Source of the DNA: Allomyces macrogynus ATCC 38327
Lineage: Eukaryota > Blastocladiomycota > Blastocladiomycetes > Blastocladiales > Blastocladiaceae
Reading direction: 5' to 3'
Assembly: GCA_000151295.1 (NCBI GenBank)
Contig: GG745344.1
Location: 286,434-328,855, forward strand
DNA: 42,422 nucleotides
Shown: positions 29,703-38,895 of the stretch, piece after piece
How positions within the stretch are numbered: the first letter of the stretch is position 1
How the letters are laid out: each line of letters starts with the position of its first letter
Translations under genes and position numbers: made by a program
The notes under the pieces: generated by a model
Told to the model about the DNA's origin: nothing
Database searches by the model: none
The model's input: the letters and a program-made list of their open reading frames with translations, nothing else

Positions 29703-31196
29703 TCAGGCCTCGGTGACCCCGGCCACGTCCTTGGTCAGGTGCAGGTACTGGTCGGTGCCGTGGTTCTCCATCGACACGACGTCGAGGTCGCCGCCAAAGT
29801 ACCGCGCGTGCCGCCGCGCGAGCGAGAGGTCGAGAGCGTGCTCGTGTAACACATGGCCGAGCGCCGACGGTGGTGCCGCACCCAAAATGTCGGCCATGGT
29901 CATGACCGGCTCGCGTTCGGCAGCGTTGGCAGTCGTCGCGGCCATCGGGTCGGCAAACGTTTCAACGACGGGTGCTGCGACACGCGGCGCGCGCCGGTTG
30001 GCGGTCGTGGACGTGCGCGGTCCGAACCCGGAAATGCCGAGCGCCTGCAGGATCGACGTGGCGGCCGTGAAGAGCGGCGAAGGCGAAGGCGAAGAGGAAG
30101 ATGATGCCACATCGGGAATCTTGAAAAGACTGCGACGCCGGCGGCCTGCAGGCACCCACGGTGTCGTCGGCGTCGGGACCGGATCGCGCGTCGAAATGAC
30201 GGGCGAGTAACCGAGCGCGGGCATCTTGGCGTGCGCAAGCGGTGCGGTGACGAGACCGTAGTGAAAGACATCAGCGAGCTGCCGCTGCGTGAGCCCCGGT
30301 CCACGGTCCGAAATGTGGAACGCCAAGTCCTCGCGGCCGTCGACAATCTTGACCTTGACCGGATGCTGCGGCGGGCCCGAGATCGCCGCCGCGTGCATGG
30401 CGGCACGCAGAGGCCCACGAAGCATGGCACGCAACGACGCTTCGCACGCGAGGGGACTGTGGGCCTGAACACTTGTGTTCTTGAGGACAACTTCTGGCGC
30501 GGTCCCAAACGAGAACTGAGCCCAGGCACGCGCGTCGTGAATCGCTGCCACGGTGACCGCGTGCGGGTCGACGTCGTGCGTTTCGAGGCCGGAACCGACA
30601 TGCAGCGCGTCAGCAAGGGCCAGGCGCGCGCCGAGATGCGAGGCAATGAACGCGTCGAGGAGTGTGCCAACGCGTTGCATGGCCGAGCGATCGACAATCA
30701 CCCGGCCTACCATTGGCGACCATGCAGCATGCAGAGCCCGCGTTGCCGCATCGTGCCGCGCCCGAGCCGCACGCAGAGCCACGAGCACGTCGTCGGCGTT
30801 GGCGGGCAGGGCGGCCACGACGCTCGGGTCCTCGGCAAGGATCACGGCAGCGTGCGTCAGATCGCGTGCGCACTGAGCGAGAGGAGCCAAGGCGGCCGCA
30901 ACGTGGTCAGCGCGCGCGCCTGGTGCGAGGACGGTAGGGAGCACATGGCAAAAGTCGTCGAGCACAACCGCGGCGTGCGACTGGCGCGCGGCGACCAGAC
31001 TCGCGGCCGCTGCGGCAGAAGCGACCGGATCGGCAACAGCGGGACGGCGAGCATTCAGCGAGTGGCGTAACGGGCGTACGGCGTGCAGCGCCGACGCCAT
31101 GACAGTCGACGAGAGCGACGGCGCGACGGCGGCCGCGGCGGCGGTCGAGGCGAGGTGCGGCAGGGACATGGCGGCGGCGGCAGCTGGTGGCGGCAT
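29703..31196 (-). CDS. Divergent PDK/BCKDK-family protein, probable pseudokinase
   Basis: A single exon encodes 497 aa and resembles the mitochondrial pyruvate/branched-chain ketoacid dehydrogenase kinases (GHKL fold). Helical-domain signatures come first (QRVGTLLDAFIASHLGARL), then the GHKL part: ISDRGPGL (G1 box, Asp and both Gly kept), DVFHYGLVTA, and at the C-terminus LARRHARYFGGDLDVVSMEN followed by GTDQYLHL. Two motifs needed for ATP are altered. The N-box ELLKNAMRA reads AMLRGPLRA, so the Mg-binding Asn is Gly. The G2 box, normally GYGLP just before LSR-YA-YFGG, reads EHALDLSLA. A low-complexity insert of about 100 residues separates the G1 and G2 regions. The N-terminus is Ala/Ser/Arg-rich and could be a mitochondrial presequence. 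It is therefore likely catalytically weak or regulatory. The alignment was done by eye. Confidence 0.75.
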   Translation of the reverse strand: MPPPAAAAAMSLPHLASTAAAAAVAPSLSSTVMASALHAVRPLRHSLNARRPAVADPVASAAAAASLVAARQSHAAVVLDDFCHVLPTVLAPGARADHVAAALAPLAQCARDLTHAAVILAEDPSVVAALPANADDVLVALRAARARHDAATRALHAAWSPMVGRVIVDRSAMQRVGTLLDAFIASHLGARLALADALHVGSGLETHDVDPHAVTVAAIHDARAWAQFSFGTAPEVVLKNTSVQAHSPLACEASLRAMLRGPLRAAMHAAAISGPPQHPVKVKIVDGREDLAFHISDRGPGLTQRQLADVFHYGLVTAPLAHAKMPALGYSPVISTRDPVPTPTTPWVPAGRRRRSLFKIPDVASSSSSPSPSPLFTAATSILQALGISGFGPRTSTTANRRAPRVAAPVVETFADPMAATTANAAEREPVMTMADILGAAPPSALGHVLHEHALDLSLARRHARYFGGDLDVVSMENHGTDQYLHLTKDVAGVTEA

Positions 31197-31608
31197 GGCG
31201 GCGGTCGACGAGGGCGGATCGGTTGGGTGGAGAGTGGTGCTTGTGGGTGGAGGGGGTGGAGAGACAAAAGATCAGGTCCAGGGGGGTAGGGGAGGCGTGC
31301 TGAGCTTTGAGAGCAAAGCTCGGCGACAAGGTTGGTTGCATGGATGGATGCGTTGAGTCGCGCTGCACCCATGACATTTCTTGACAGCCTGCGACCGACA
31401 CGCTGCGGATGCCGACATCACCCATCCGCCTTTTCCCGCCCGCGTTGCGGGTCTTTTCGCGGTCGGAACACGCCATTGCTGAGCACGTGTCTATGAGGCA
31501 GGCTCACGTGACAAGCGACTGATCCTGTGCGGGACACACCGGCTTGGTCTCTTGCTCCATCCACCACCGCTGTCCTGGCAACCACACTGCAGTCGATCAG
31601 CGCAAGAA
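31197..31608. other. Divergent promoter region
   Basis: The PDK-like gene (minus) and the aldo/keto reductase gene (plus) are transcribed away from this interval. No TATA box or other clear element was seen. Confidence 0.5.
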
Positions 31609-33554
31609 ATGGTCCAGCTCGCGGCCGCTGCCCGACCGGGCGCATCCCGCGTCCTCCGTGCGCCCTTGTTCGCGCCGATCAGGACCAGGTCGAGCCAGCC
31701 ACCAGCTGTGGCCCTCCGATCACTTCCGGCGCTTGCTCGCCATTGCTCGCCGATACCGGACACGCCCCAACCAAGCGTCAACCACACCAACACGATTCGG
31801 AAAACAGGTCAGTGCACTTCGGCGCACCTTCTCCACCCGGCCGTTCGACTGACCGCGCTCGCCCGTCGGCTATCCGTGCAGGCGCACGCATCTCCCCGCT
31901 CGCCTTTGGCGCCTACCGCATCGCACCCAACAACGCAACGCACACGGCCGCGTTGCACGCTGCCCTTGCCGCCGGCATCAATGTCATCGACACGGCCGGC
32001 CATTTTGGCGACGGCGATAGCGAGTCGGTCATTGGCCAATTGCTCGCGTCGGGCAAGGTCGACCGTGTAGACCTGTTCCTGATCTCCAAAGCCGGGTTTG
32101 TTACGCCCGGGATTGCGGAGCAGCTCGACTCGTCGGCGGGTCTGGACGCGCCGCCCGGCGGATCGCTTGGGCCCGTTGGCCACAGTCTCGGCGTCGAGTT
32201 TCTGAAGTCGCAGCTTGACGTCAGTTTGCGCCGGATGCAGACCGACGCGATTGACCTGTTCATGGTCAACTGCCCCGAGCGGTTGCTGCGCACGGTTCGC
32301 TTGACCATGTCTTTCTGCAAAAGCGGGATGAGCCTCGACCACTGACTTTGCTCCGGTGGAGAATTCCAGATGAACTCGACGCAGCTCGAATACCGATTGA
32401 CCCAGGCCTACGAGTACCTCGCCAACGAAACGGCACGAGGTCGCATTCGTGGGTTCGGCGTCACGACAACGTCCCTCGACTGGGCCTTCTTGCCCAAGTC
32501 CGCACGGTCTTTTGCCGAGGAGTTCCATGCTGTGCAGGTGCCCGCCAATCTCTGCGAGCGCCAGTTTCTCGCGCCCGAGTTTTTGCAGCGTATCAAGGTA
32601 CTCGCCCTTCCGCGAAGTGGACGATAGGGGCGACGAACTGACCATGGTGGACCACGGAATGTAGGAGGAACGGCTCGCGCTCTTCACGCACCGCCTGATC
32701 AACGCCGTGACGCCGCGCGGCGTGCAGCGGCTCGCATCGACGCCCGACCCGCAGCACGATCTGCCCGAGGACCTTGTCGACCGGCTCTTCAACGACTTCC
32801 AGGCGCTCGAGCAGCTCGAAGAGGCGCTGTCGCAATTTGGTACGCTTTTGCCACAACTCGGGCCGCATTCTCCAACCAATGGTCAGCTCACGTTTGACCC
32901 ATTTCCACAGTCAACGACTCGGTCATACTCACTAAGTTTGTCTGGAGCGGCGTGCTCGCTGAAAACCTCGAGCGTATTGTCGCCAACGACGTGGCCGCGC
33001 GGTACTACCTCGACCAGCAAGTCGCACCGGTGATCCGCGCCGACCTGGCCGAGTTGAAGGAGCTGGCGACGCACTCCACCGCCGAGTCGGACGATATGGA
33101 TGCCGATGACCGCGCCGCGGTCGAGCAATGGTGCGACGAGTACGATCAGGTGCGTCAAACCCATCCTGCGCACTTTCTCCGCCGTCGCCCTAACATTCCG
33201 CCTTACTAGCTCACGACCCAGATCCGCGCGCGTATCGCGGCCCTTGCGCACGCGCACGCCGTCGAGCGGCACCGCGCCGCGCGCGATCTGCTGGCGCTCA
33301 CGTTCCCGGACGCGCGCGACGCTGAGCTCGAGCAGGCGGCACTCGCGCTCGTGCGTGCGGCACGGCGCGATGTGCCCGGGTCGGTGCTTGTCGGAATGCG
33401 CCGCCCAGAGTACGTCGAATCCATGGTCGCGGCGTCACGGATCGTGGATGACGACCCAGAACTGGACCGCAGCGTTTGGGACCAGGTGGAGTCGTCGGGG
33501 GTCCTCGATCACTGGATGGACGCGGGTGCCGGGATGACGGGGAGTGAAGCGTAG
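31609..33554 (+). CDS. Aldo/keto reductase-like protein with mitochondrial presequence
   Basis: Six exons give 532 aa: 31609-31807, 31882-32294, 32370-32597, 32665-32839, 32911-33149 and 33210-33554. Introns are 60-75 nt with donors GTCAGT, GTTCGC, GTACTC, GTACGC and GTGCGT. The first 60 residues are rich in Arg/Ala/Ser with no acidic residue before about residue 50, typical of mitochondrial import. The TIM-barrel reductase part follows: ISPLAFGAYRI, INVIDTAGHFGDGDSE, LISKAGFV, LDVSLRRMQTDAIDLFMVN, then GRIRGFGVTT. The C-terminal 200 residues are a helical extension not found in ordinary family members (ENLERIVANDVAARYYLD, PGSVLVGMRRPEYVESMVAA); the last block resembles the GM-xxYV end of many members. 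Asp103 and Lys136 of the catalytic tetrad are present, but the Tyr position is Phe108 and the His position is Asn196, so reductase activity is doubtful. Confidence 0.85.
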
Positions 33555-33581
33555 ATTGGGATGTAGATGTGGATGGGATTC

Positions 33582-33628
33582 AGTAGCAAAATGATTTGGT
33601 AGCAAAATGATTTGGTAGCAAAATGATT
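33582..33628 (+). repeat. Three-copy 16-bp tandem repeat
   Basis: The unit is GGTAGCAAAATGATTT, at 33582-33597 (one mismatch), 33598-33613 and 33614-33628 (last base lost). It lies in the 3' flank of the aldo/keto reductase gene and is AT-rich against a GC-rich background. Confidence 0.9.
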
Positions 33629-33801
33629 GTGTCTGTGTGCACTTGTTGGCATGGCTGATCAGGCATGCAGTGGATTGAACCACGCCCCTGATCTGATCAG
33701 AAAACAGCGTCAGCGGCTCTCAGTATCGTCAGCTCAGAGATGTCGCCTACCTAATCCTCTTTGCACCACGACTTGAACCAGAACCCGCACCTGCAGCAAC
33801 C

Positions 33802-34753
33802 ATGAGCGCCGCCCGCGTCCTATTTGTCGTCGGCCTCGGCAATCACGGCCCATGATACGCTGCAACACACAATGCCGGTCGGATCGTACTCGAGTCGCTC
33901 GCAAGCAGATTGCAAGCACCATGGACCGCGCACGGCAAGTTTGATCAGGCCGTACTCTCGGCCGCATCCGTGCGGCAATTATTGCGCAAAGACGGCGTCG
34001 CGATCCCCGCCAAGGTCGGCGGCAAGCCAGCGCCGCAACCAACGCCCAAGAAAAGGAGATCCAAGAGGTCCGCAGCAACAGCGAGCGTTGTCGAGGATAC
34101 AGGCAGCGCATCTGATGGGGAAACCAAGGTTGATTTGGCACCACCCGCTCCGACTGCCAATACAGCCGAGATAGCGCAAGCAGCATTGCCGACGCCAGCA
34201 CCATCACCAGTGCCTCGCGCGCCTTCTGCGCGGCGGCAACCGGTGGAGCCGGCCGAGGTCCCCCTGGACGACGTCGAGATCCGGCTTGTGCGGCTGCGCG
34301 GCTACATGAACGAGTCCGGCGACAAACTGCGCCAGCTGCGTACGCTCTTTTCCTCCACGTTCCCTCGCGCTCGATCCGGGACCTGATCAATGCGCCATTT
34401 GCGTAGTTCGCGCCAACGACATCCCTGTCTCGCACTTCCAAACCGGCACGACCCCGGTCCCGTTACTGTTCCTGCACGACGAGCTCGACAAGCCCATCGG
34501 GTCGATCGTCTACAAGGCGATCGGGTCGCTCGCGGGCCACAATGGCATGCGATCAATCCAAAGATTTGTCCAGTCGTCGGCATTGCCGCGGTTACGCATT
34601 GGGATCGACCGGCCCGCCGACCGTGCCGACGTGGCCGACTATGTGCTCGAGCCGTTCACGCCCGAAGAGCGCGAGATGGTGGACTGTCAAGTCGCACCCG
34701 TAACGTGGGCACACATTGTCGCGTGGGCCGAGGGGATGGTCAAGGGCGTGTGA
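33802..34753 (+). pseudogene. Peptidyl-tRNA hydrolase (Pth) gene with in-frame stop
   Basis: Pth releases peptides from peptidyl-tRNA. Two exons are read, 33802-34339 and 34407-34753, with a 67-nt intron (GTACGC...GCGTAG), giving 295 codons. Family blocks are present: FVVGLGN at residues 8-14, HNAG, GYMNESG, LHDELDKPIG, GSLAGHNGMRSIQ and LRIGIDRP, then DYVLEPF. However, codon 18 (33853-33855) is TGA, in the middle of the loop that normally reads NPGPxYxxTRHN. In the same loop Pro has become His and the Arg of TRHN is missing. A single C-to-T change (CGA to TGA) would explain the stop. A disordered Pro/Ala/Lys insert of about 110 residues separates the N-terminal strand from GYMNESG. No intron can skip the stop without losing the conserved loop. 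It could be a pseudogene, a base-call error or stop readthrough. Confidence 0.75.
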
Positions 34754-34831
34754 TGCGAGAGCAGCAAGGGCAAAAACAAGTAGATGCAGGCGCGCTTGGT
34801 TTATTTCTACCTCGTTACTGTTGTATTGGTA

Positions 34832-35516
34832 TCAATCGACCTGGTTCACACGAATCCATCCGATCGCTTTCGCGACCGCAGCGGCCACATCGCCCGGCCC
34901 CATTTCCGGCGCGACCGGAACGCCCACGACGCGGTACTCCGTCTCCACAGTCGGATCCGGCACCTCAAGTGTCGCCAACTGCGACGCGAGCAGTCGCGCC
35001 GGCATGTAATGTCCCGCTCGCTTCTCGAGCCGCGCCTGCAACTCGCGTTCGGGCATGTCCATGTACACAAAGCACAGCTCGATCGGCGCTGCACTAATGG
35101 CCAGATGCGCGCGGTACACGCGACGCAGGGCCGAGCACGTCACGACCACCGCAGTACCCATCGAGCGCACGCGAATGATCTCCGTCGCAACGGCGTCGAG
35201 CCACGGCATGCGGTCTACGTCGGTGAGCGGCGTGCCGGATCGCATCTTGGCCACGTTTGCGGCCGGGTGCAGATCGTCGCCCTCGATCGGGACGGCGGGC
35301 GTAGACGAGGACGACGGGCGCCAGGATGAGACGAGGTGCTTCATGATTGTCGACTTGCCTGAGCAAAAGGCAAGGGTGGAAATTAAACGGATGTCAAAAT
35401 ATGCAGGGAAACAGGATAACACTGGCCCCTCGACACGGACCGGATCCTGACACGCCCATCATGATGACAACTTGAGGGATTTGCGCGCTTAAGTGCTTGC
35501 TGTTGAAGTTGTCCAT
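34832..35516 (-). CDS. Gluconokinase (GntK-type)
   Basis: This enzyme phosphorylates gluconate to 6-phosphogluconate, feeding the pentose phosphate pathway in the cytosol. Two exons are read, 35516-35441 and 35358-34832, with an 82-nt intron (GTCCGT...GCTCAG), giving 200 aa, the normal length. The splice falls inside the P-loop and rebuilds it: VVIMMGVSGSGKST, residues 16-29. The gluconokinase signature EGDDLHPAANVAKMRSGTPL follows, then DVDRMPWL, VVTCSALRRVYR, FVYMDMPERELQARLEKRAGHY and the LASQLATLEVP block. All substrate and nucleotide motifs are intact. ATG 35516 (MDNFNSKHL) gives a short natural leader. Its 3' end lies only 78 bp from the 3' end of the Pth gene (convergent). Confidence 0.95.
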
Positions 35517-36022
35517 TATTTATCGTTGAGGAATATTTTGTTACCGCGCGGCAGCGTTGGTCGTTGCTCTCCAGTTTGCCATTGGCCCGTGCTTGTTGCT
35601 CACTTGCAAACAACCGAATAGATCGGGCTGCCAAACCCAAGCTGATCAGATCAGTCGGCTTTCCGGCCGTTCCCTCTCCCTCCCCGACCTCGTCCTCAAC
35701 TTCGATCTCTTGTCGTTGCCATCCGTTCCCTCCCTCCCCTTCTCCCTCCTTCCTCTTCTCGTTCTGTTTATCCTCCCCCTCTCCTCTCTTCTTCTTCCCT
35801 TCTCGCCATGTCCTCCCTGTACGTTTCCAGCTCTCGACTACCGCATGATTAGCATCCGGCCCCGTCCCACGACCACGACCACCGCATGCTGCAGCACCGG
35901 TCGGGTCTCGCAAGTTGCTGCAAAAGCAGATATGAGATCAGCACGGGCCGGACCAGCAATGTTCAGCGCACGACCAGGCCAGTTCGATGTGGACCAACCG
36001 GTCAAATGACTGATCAGCAAAC
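35517..36022. other. Divergent promoter with long pyrimidine tract
   Basis: This interval separates gluconokinase (minus) from the KH gene (plus). 35676-35807 is strongly C/T-rich on the plus strand and runs up to an ATG at 35809 followed by a GTACGT donor-like site, so an upstream noncoding or very short first exon of the KH gene is possible. CTGATCAG palindromes occur at 35642 and 36010. Confidence 0.5.
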
Positions 36023-37634
36023 ATGTCGAACGGGTCCACCATGCGTAGCCCCACCCCCGCTTCCCCGCAGCCGACTGACAGCGTCCAGCCCGCTCCCGCT
36101 GCTGCTGCCCCGATGACGCAGGACGCACCAACGAGTCCGCGAGTGTCGGCCACGGCCACCGTTGCTGCCGATATGGCGGTCGCGCAAGTCGTGATGGTGC
36201 CGACGACCGTGACGCTGCGTGTCCTGCTCAACGCCAAGGGCGCCGGCGTGGCGATTGGCCGCGGCGGCAAGACCATCGAGGAACTGCGCGATGTGTCGGG
36301 GTGCAAGGCCGGCGTGTCGAAGTCGGTCGAGGGGGTCAACGACCGGATCCTGACCGTGGTCGGGCCCGTCCCGAACGCTGCGCAGGTACATACGCTCTTG
36401 TTTTTCAGGCCGCTGCTGCGGACGTTGCGGATGGCGCGAAAGGCAGGTCAGGAAGGGGCGACGGACGATAGCAACGTGTTGAGCGAGGTCCTGATCACTC
36501 CCTGTCGTTGCGTTGCGCACGCTGTAGGCCATCCACTTCCTCGCGACGACGCTCGTCGCGACGCCGTGCATGACGTTCCAGCCGCCGCTGCCGGAAACGC
36601 ACACGATGGTGCGCCTGCTCGTGCCGAACGCGGTCATGGGCACGGTCATTGGCCGCGGCGGGTCGCGCATCAAGCAGCTGCAGGAACAGCACGGCGTGCG
36701 GCTCGTTGCCGCCAAGGACCCGCTGCCGCACTCGACCGAGCGACTGTGCGACGTGACCGGCACGCCCGACGCGATCATGTCGGTCGCCGGCGCGCTCGCG
36801 CAGACGCTCCTCGATGACTGGGACCGCGTCGCTACGACCACGGTCCTCTACGACCCGCACGTGCGCGTGCGCACGGCGCCGCAGGCAGTGGCAGCGGCGG
36901 CGGCGCTCGCAGCGGCCGCGCACGTGAATGCGATCCCGGTGCCGCGGACCGCACAGGCCGCGTCGGTCGCGGCCATGGCTGCTGCTGCCGCTGCCGCGGC
37001 GGCACCGGCCGTCGTGTACCCGGCGGTCGCCGCACCCGTGGTCGCTGCTGCGCCCGCGATGATCCCGAACGGCCACGCGGCCGCGTTGGCCGTGCAGCAG
37101 CGTGCAGCAGTGGCGATGACCGCGGCTGCGGCGATGCGTGCTGTGGCGGCGCCGTACCCCGCCACCACGGCACGGCACCACGCGTACGCGCCCGCGGCGT
37201 ACATGGTCGCGACACACCACCCGCACCAGCAGCAGCCGCATTCGCGTGCTCCTTCGGCCCACGACGACGCCGTGGCGAACGGGACCGTCACGCAGACTCT
37301 CGCGGTGCCCGGCGATTTGGTCGGGAGTGTGATTGGCAAGGGCGGGGCGCGCGTCGCGGAAATGCGCGAGTCATCGGGCGCTCGGATTCTGATTGCCAAG
37401 ACGGCAAACGACCGCGGCGAGCGGGTCCTGACCGTGTCGGGCGCGCCGGCGCATGTAGATGCGGCCGTGCGCATGGTCGTGGCCCAGATTGCGGGCGAGA
37501 AGGCGCGTCGTGAGGCCCGAGCCGCGCACGCTGCTCAGATGCACGCGCAGGCGGCAGCCGCGGCGGCCGCTGGCGATGTTAACGAGGGCGTGGTCGAGCA
37601 GGACGCTGGCGTCGACGGGGAGGTGCGTGAGTGA
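36023..37634 (+). CDS. Three-KH-domain RNA-binding protein (PCBP/Hek2-like)
   Basis: Single-stranded RNA/DNA-binding regulator of mRNA stability or localisation, resembling poly(C)-binding proteins and yeast Hek2 or fission yeast Rnc1. Two exons are read, 36023-36385 and 36528-37634, with a 142-nt intron (GTACAT...CTGTAG) inside KH1, giving 489 aa. KH1 (about 62-130) has LLNAKGAGVAIGRGGKTIEE. KH2 (about 148-215) has LLVPNAVMGTVIGRGGSRIK. KH3 (about 376-442) has VPGDLVGSVIGKGGARVAEM. All three GxxG loops are intact (GRGG, GRGG, GKGG). The KH2-KH3 linker is a long Ala/Val/Pro-rich low-complexity stretch with His/Gln-rich patches (HHPHQQQPHS). The layout of two close KH domains and a distant third is that of the PCBP family. 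ATG 36023 is the first in the exon frame; an upstream 5' exon is possible. Confidence 0.92.
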
Positions 37635-38895
37635 TCTGATCAGATCGCAGCGCGCCGATACGGCGCAAGCAGGGGTGGAGAGTGGAAACTCTTGATCGGT
37701 TTATCTTTTGCTGGGCTTTTTTTGGTGGTGTTTTGGTTATTTTTTTTTGGGCGTGGCTAGCGTGGATTGGAAGATATCCATTTTTCCTACGTTTGTCTTC
37801 GACACCGTCATTCATAATTTTTCCACGGCCTGGATCCCCGCGCGCACAGCAGACGCGTACAGCGCGCACAGGCAACGCAAAGGCAAGGCAAGAACAGAGG
37901 CGCGCGACGAGGCCCCGGGCTCGGCAGCCAGCCGAGGGTGCCGCCTGCCGGTTGGTTGCAGAGCTTCATCAATTTTGTGTGACCGTGATATAATTTGGAA
38001 CGAGCAACTATATGACCGTGGCGCGACGACCACGCCAGCCTGCAGTCTCGCCCACCCTCACGCACGGCCGGACGCGCCGCGAACGCGCCCCAGACGCGGC
38101 GCGTCCCAAGCCGGTCGTCATGGCCAATGGCGCGCGTGCCGGTAAGCGCGGGATGCGATGCGATGCGCGCGCGCCATCGACCGGCCATGCACCGAGGTGG
38201 CCAACGCACCCCTCGAGACTGGAGACGCGCTCACCAGCGACCATGTCGTTCTTTCTCCCGGGCCATTGCCGACCTCCATCACGACCAACACCCAACGAAC
38301 CAACAAATATCTAAGCGCACGCGTCGCGCGACCAAGGACCCGTGCCCCTGCTTCCTCTGCCGCCGGCTGCAGGACCGGTCGCTTGCCCCGCGTCCTCGTG
38401 CGCGTGCCCGCAGCAGCAGTTAAAAGCGACAGTCAGCCGACCGAGATCCGTTCGCGCACCAACGACGACCTGGTCGTCAACGCGCGACCGATCCTGCACG
38501 GCCGGACGCTGCATGGCCGCAGAAGACGACGCGCTCGGCATCGCTCGCGCCCTGTTCTCTTCTCGCTCGACTGTTGCGTGAGTTTGTCGGTTCTCGCTGC
38601 CTTGTCGCTGTGCAGCTGCAGCGACCTGTTCTCTCCGCTCGCTGCACCGGCTTGGCACTCCGACAAGTTGCAGCAATCTGTCGAGCACGCGTCCCGCATC
38701 CTGCCCAACGACGCGCGCCGTATTGTGCGACCTACCGCGCGAGACGTGCTGCCAGCCTGTCGCCGCGTGCCTGTCCTGACGTGTCGAGCTTGCTGCTGCT
38801 GAGCACCTCGACAACACCGGCGAGTGCCGTGCAGCTGCCAAGGCCGCACCGGCACAGCGAGCACGAGGCAGCACGAGTCCGGCGGAACTCCGTGC
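37635..38895. other. Intergenic region; KH gene 3' flank and possible PP2C 5' exon
   Basis: A T-rich stretch at 37715-37752 (several runs of T and GGTGTTTTGG) follows the KH gene by about 80 bp and may be its 3' end. A 14-bp perfect palindrome, GATCTGATCAGATC, is at 37633-37646. No complete gene is supported; a candidate first exon of the PP2C gene is listed separately. Confidence 0.5.
38513..38577 (+). other. Candidate first coding exon of the PP2C gene
   Basis: ATG GCC GCA opens 21 codons (MAAEDDALGIARALFSSRST...) ending at GC before a perfect GTGAGT donor (38578). Acceptors ending at 38834 (CGTGCAG) or 38960 would both join it in frame to the PP2C reading frame. Codon use is good. Without transcripts it is unproven. 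Confidence 0.35.

Noticed and set aside
29015..29716. 233-codon plus-strand frame
   Set aside because: Its composition is Arg/Lys/Gln repeats without a domain, there are overlapping open frames on the other strand, and it has no supporting motif or splice pattern.
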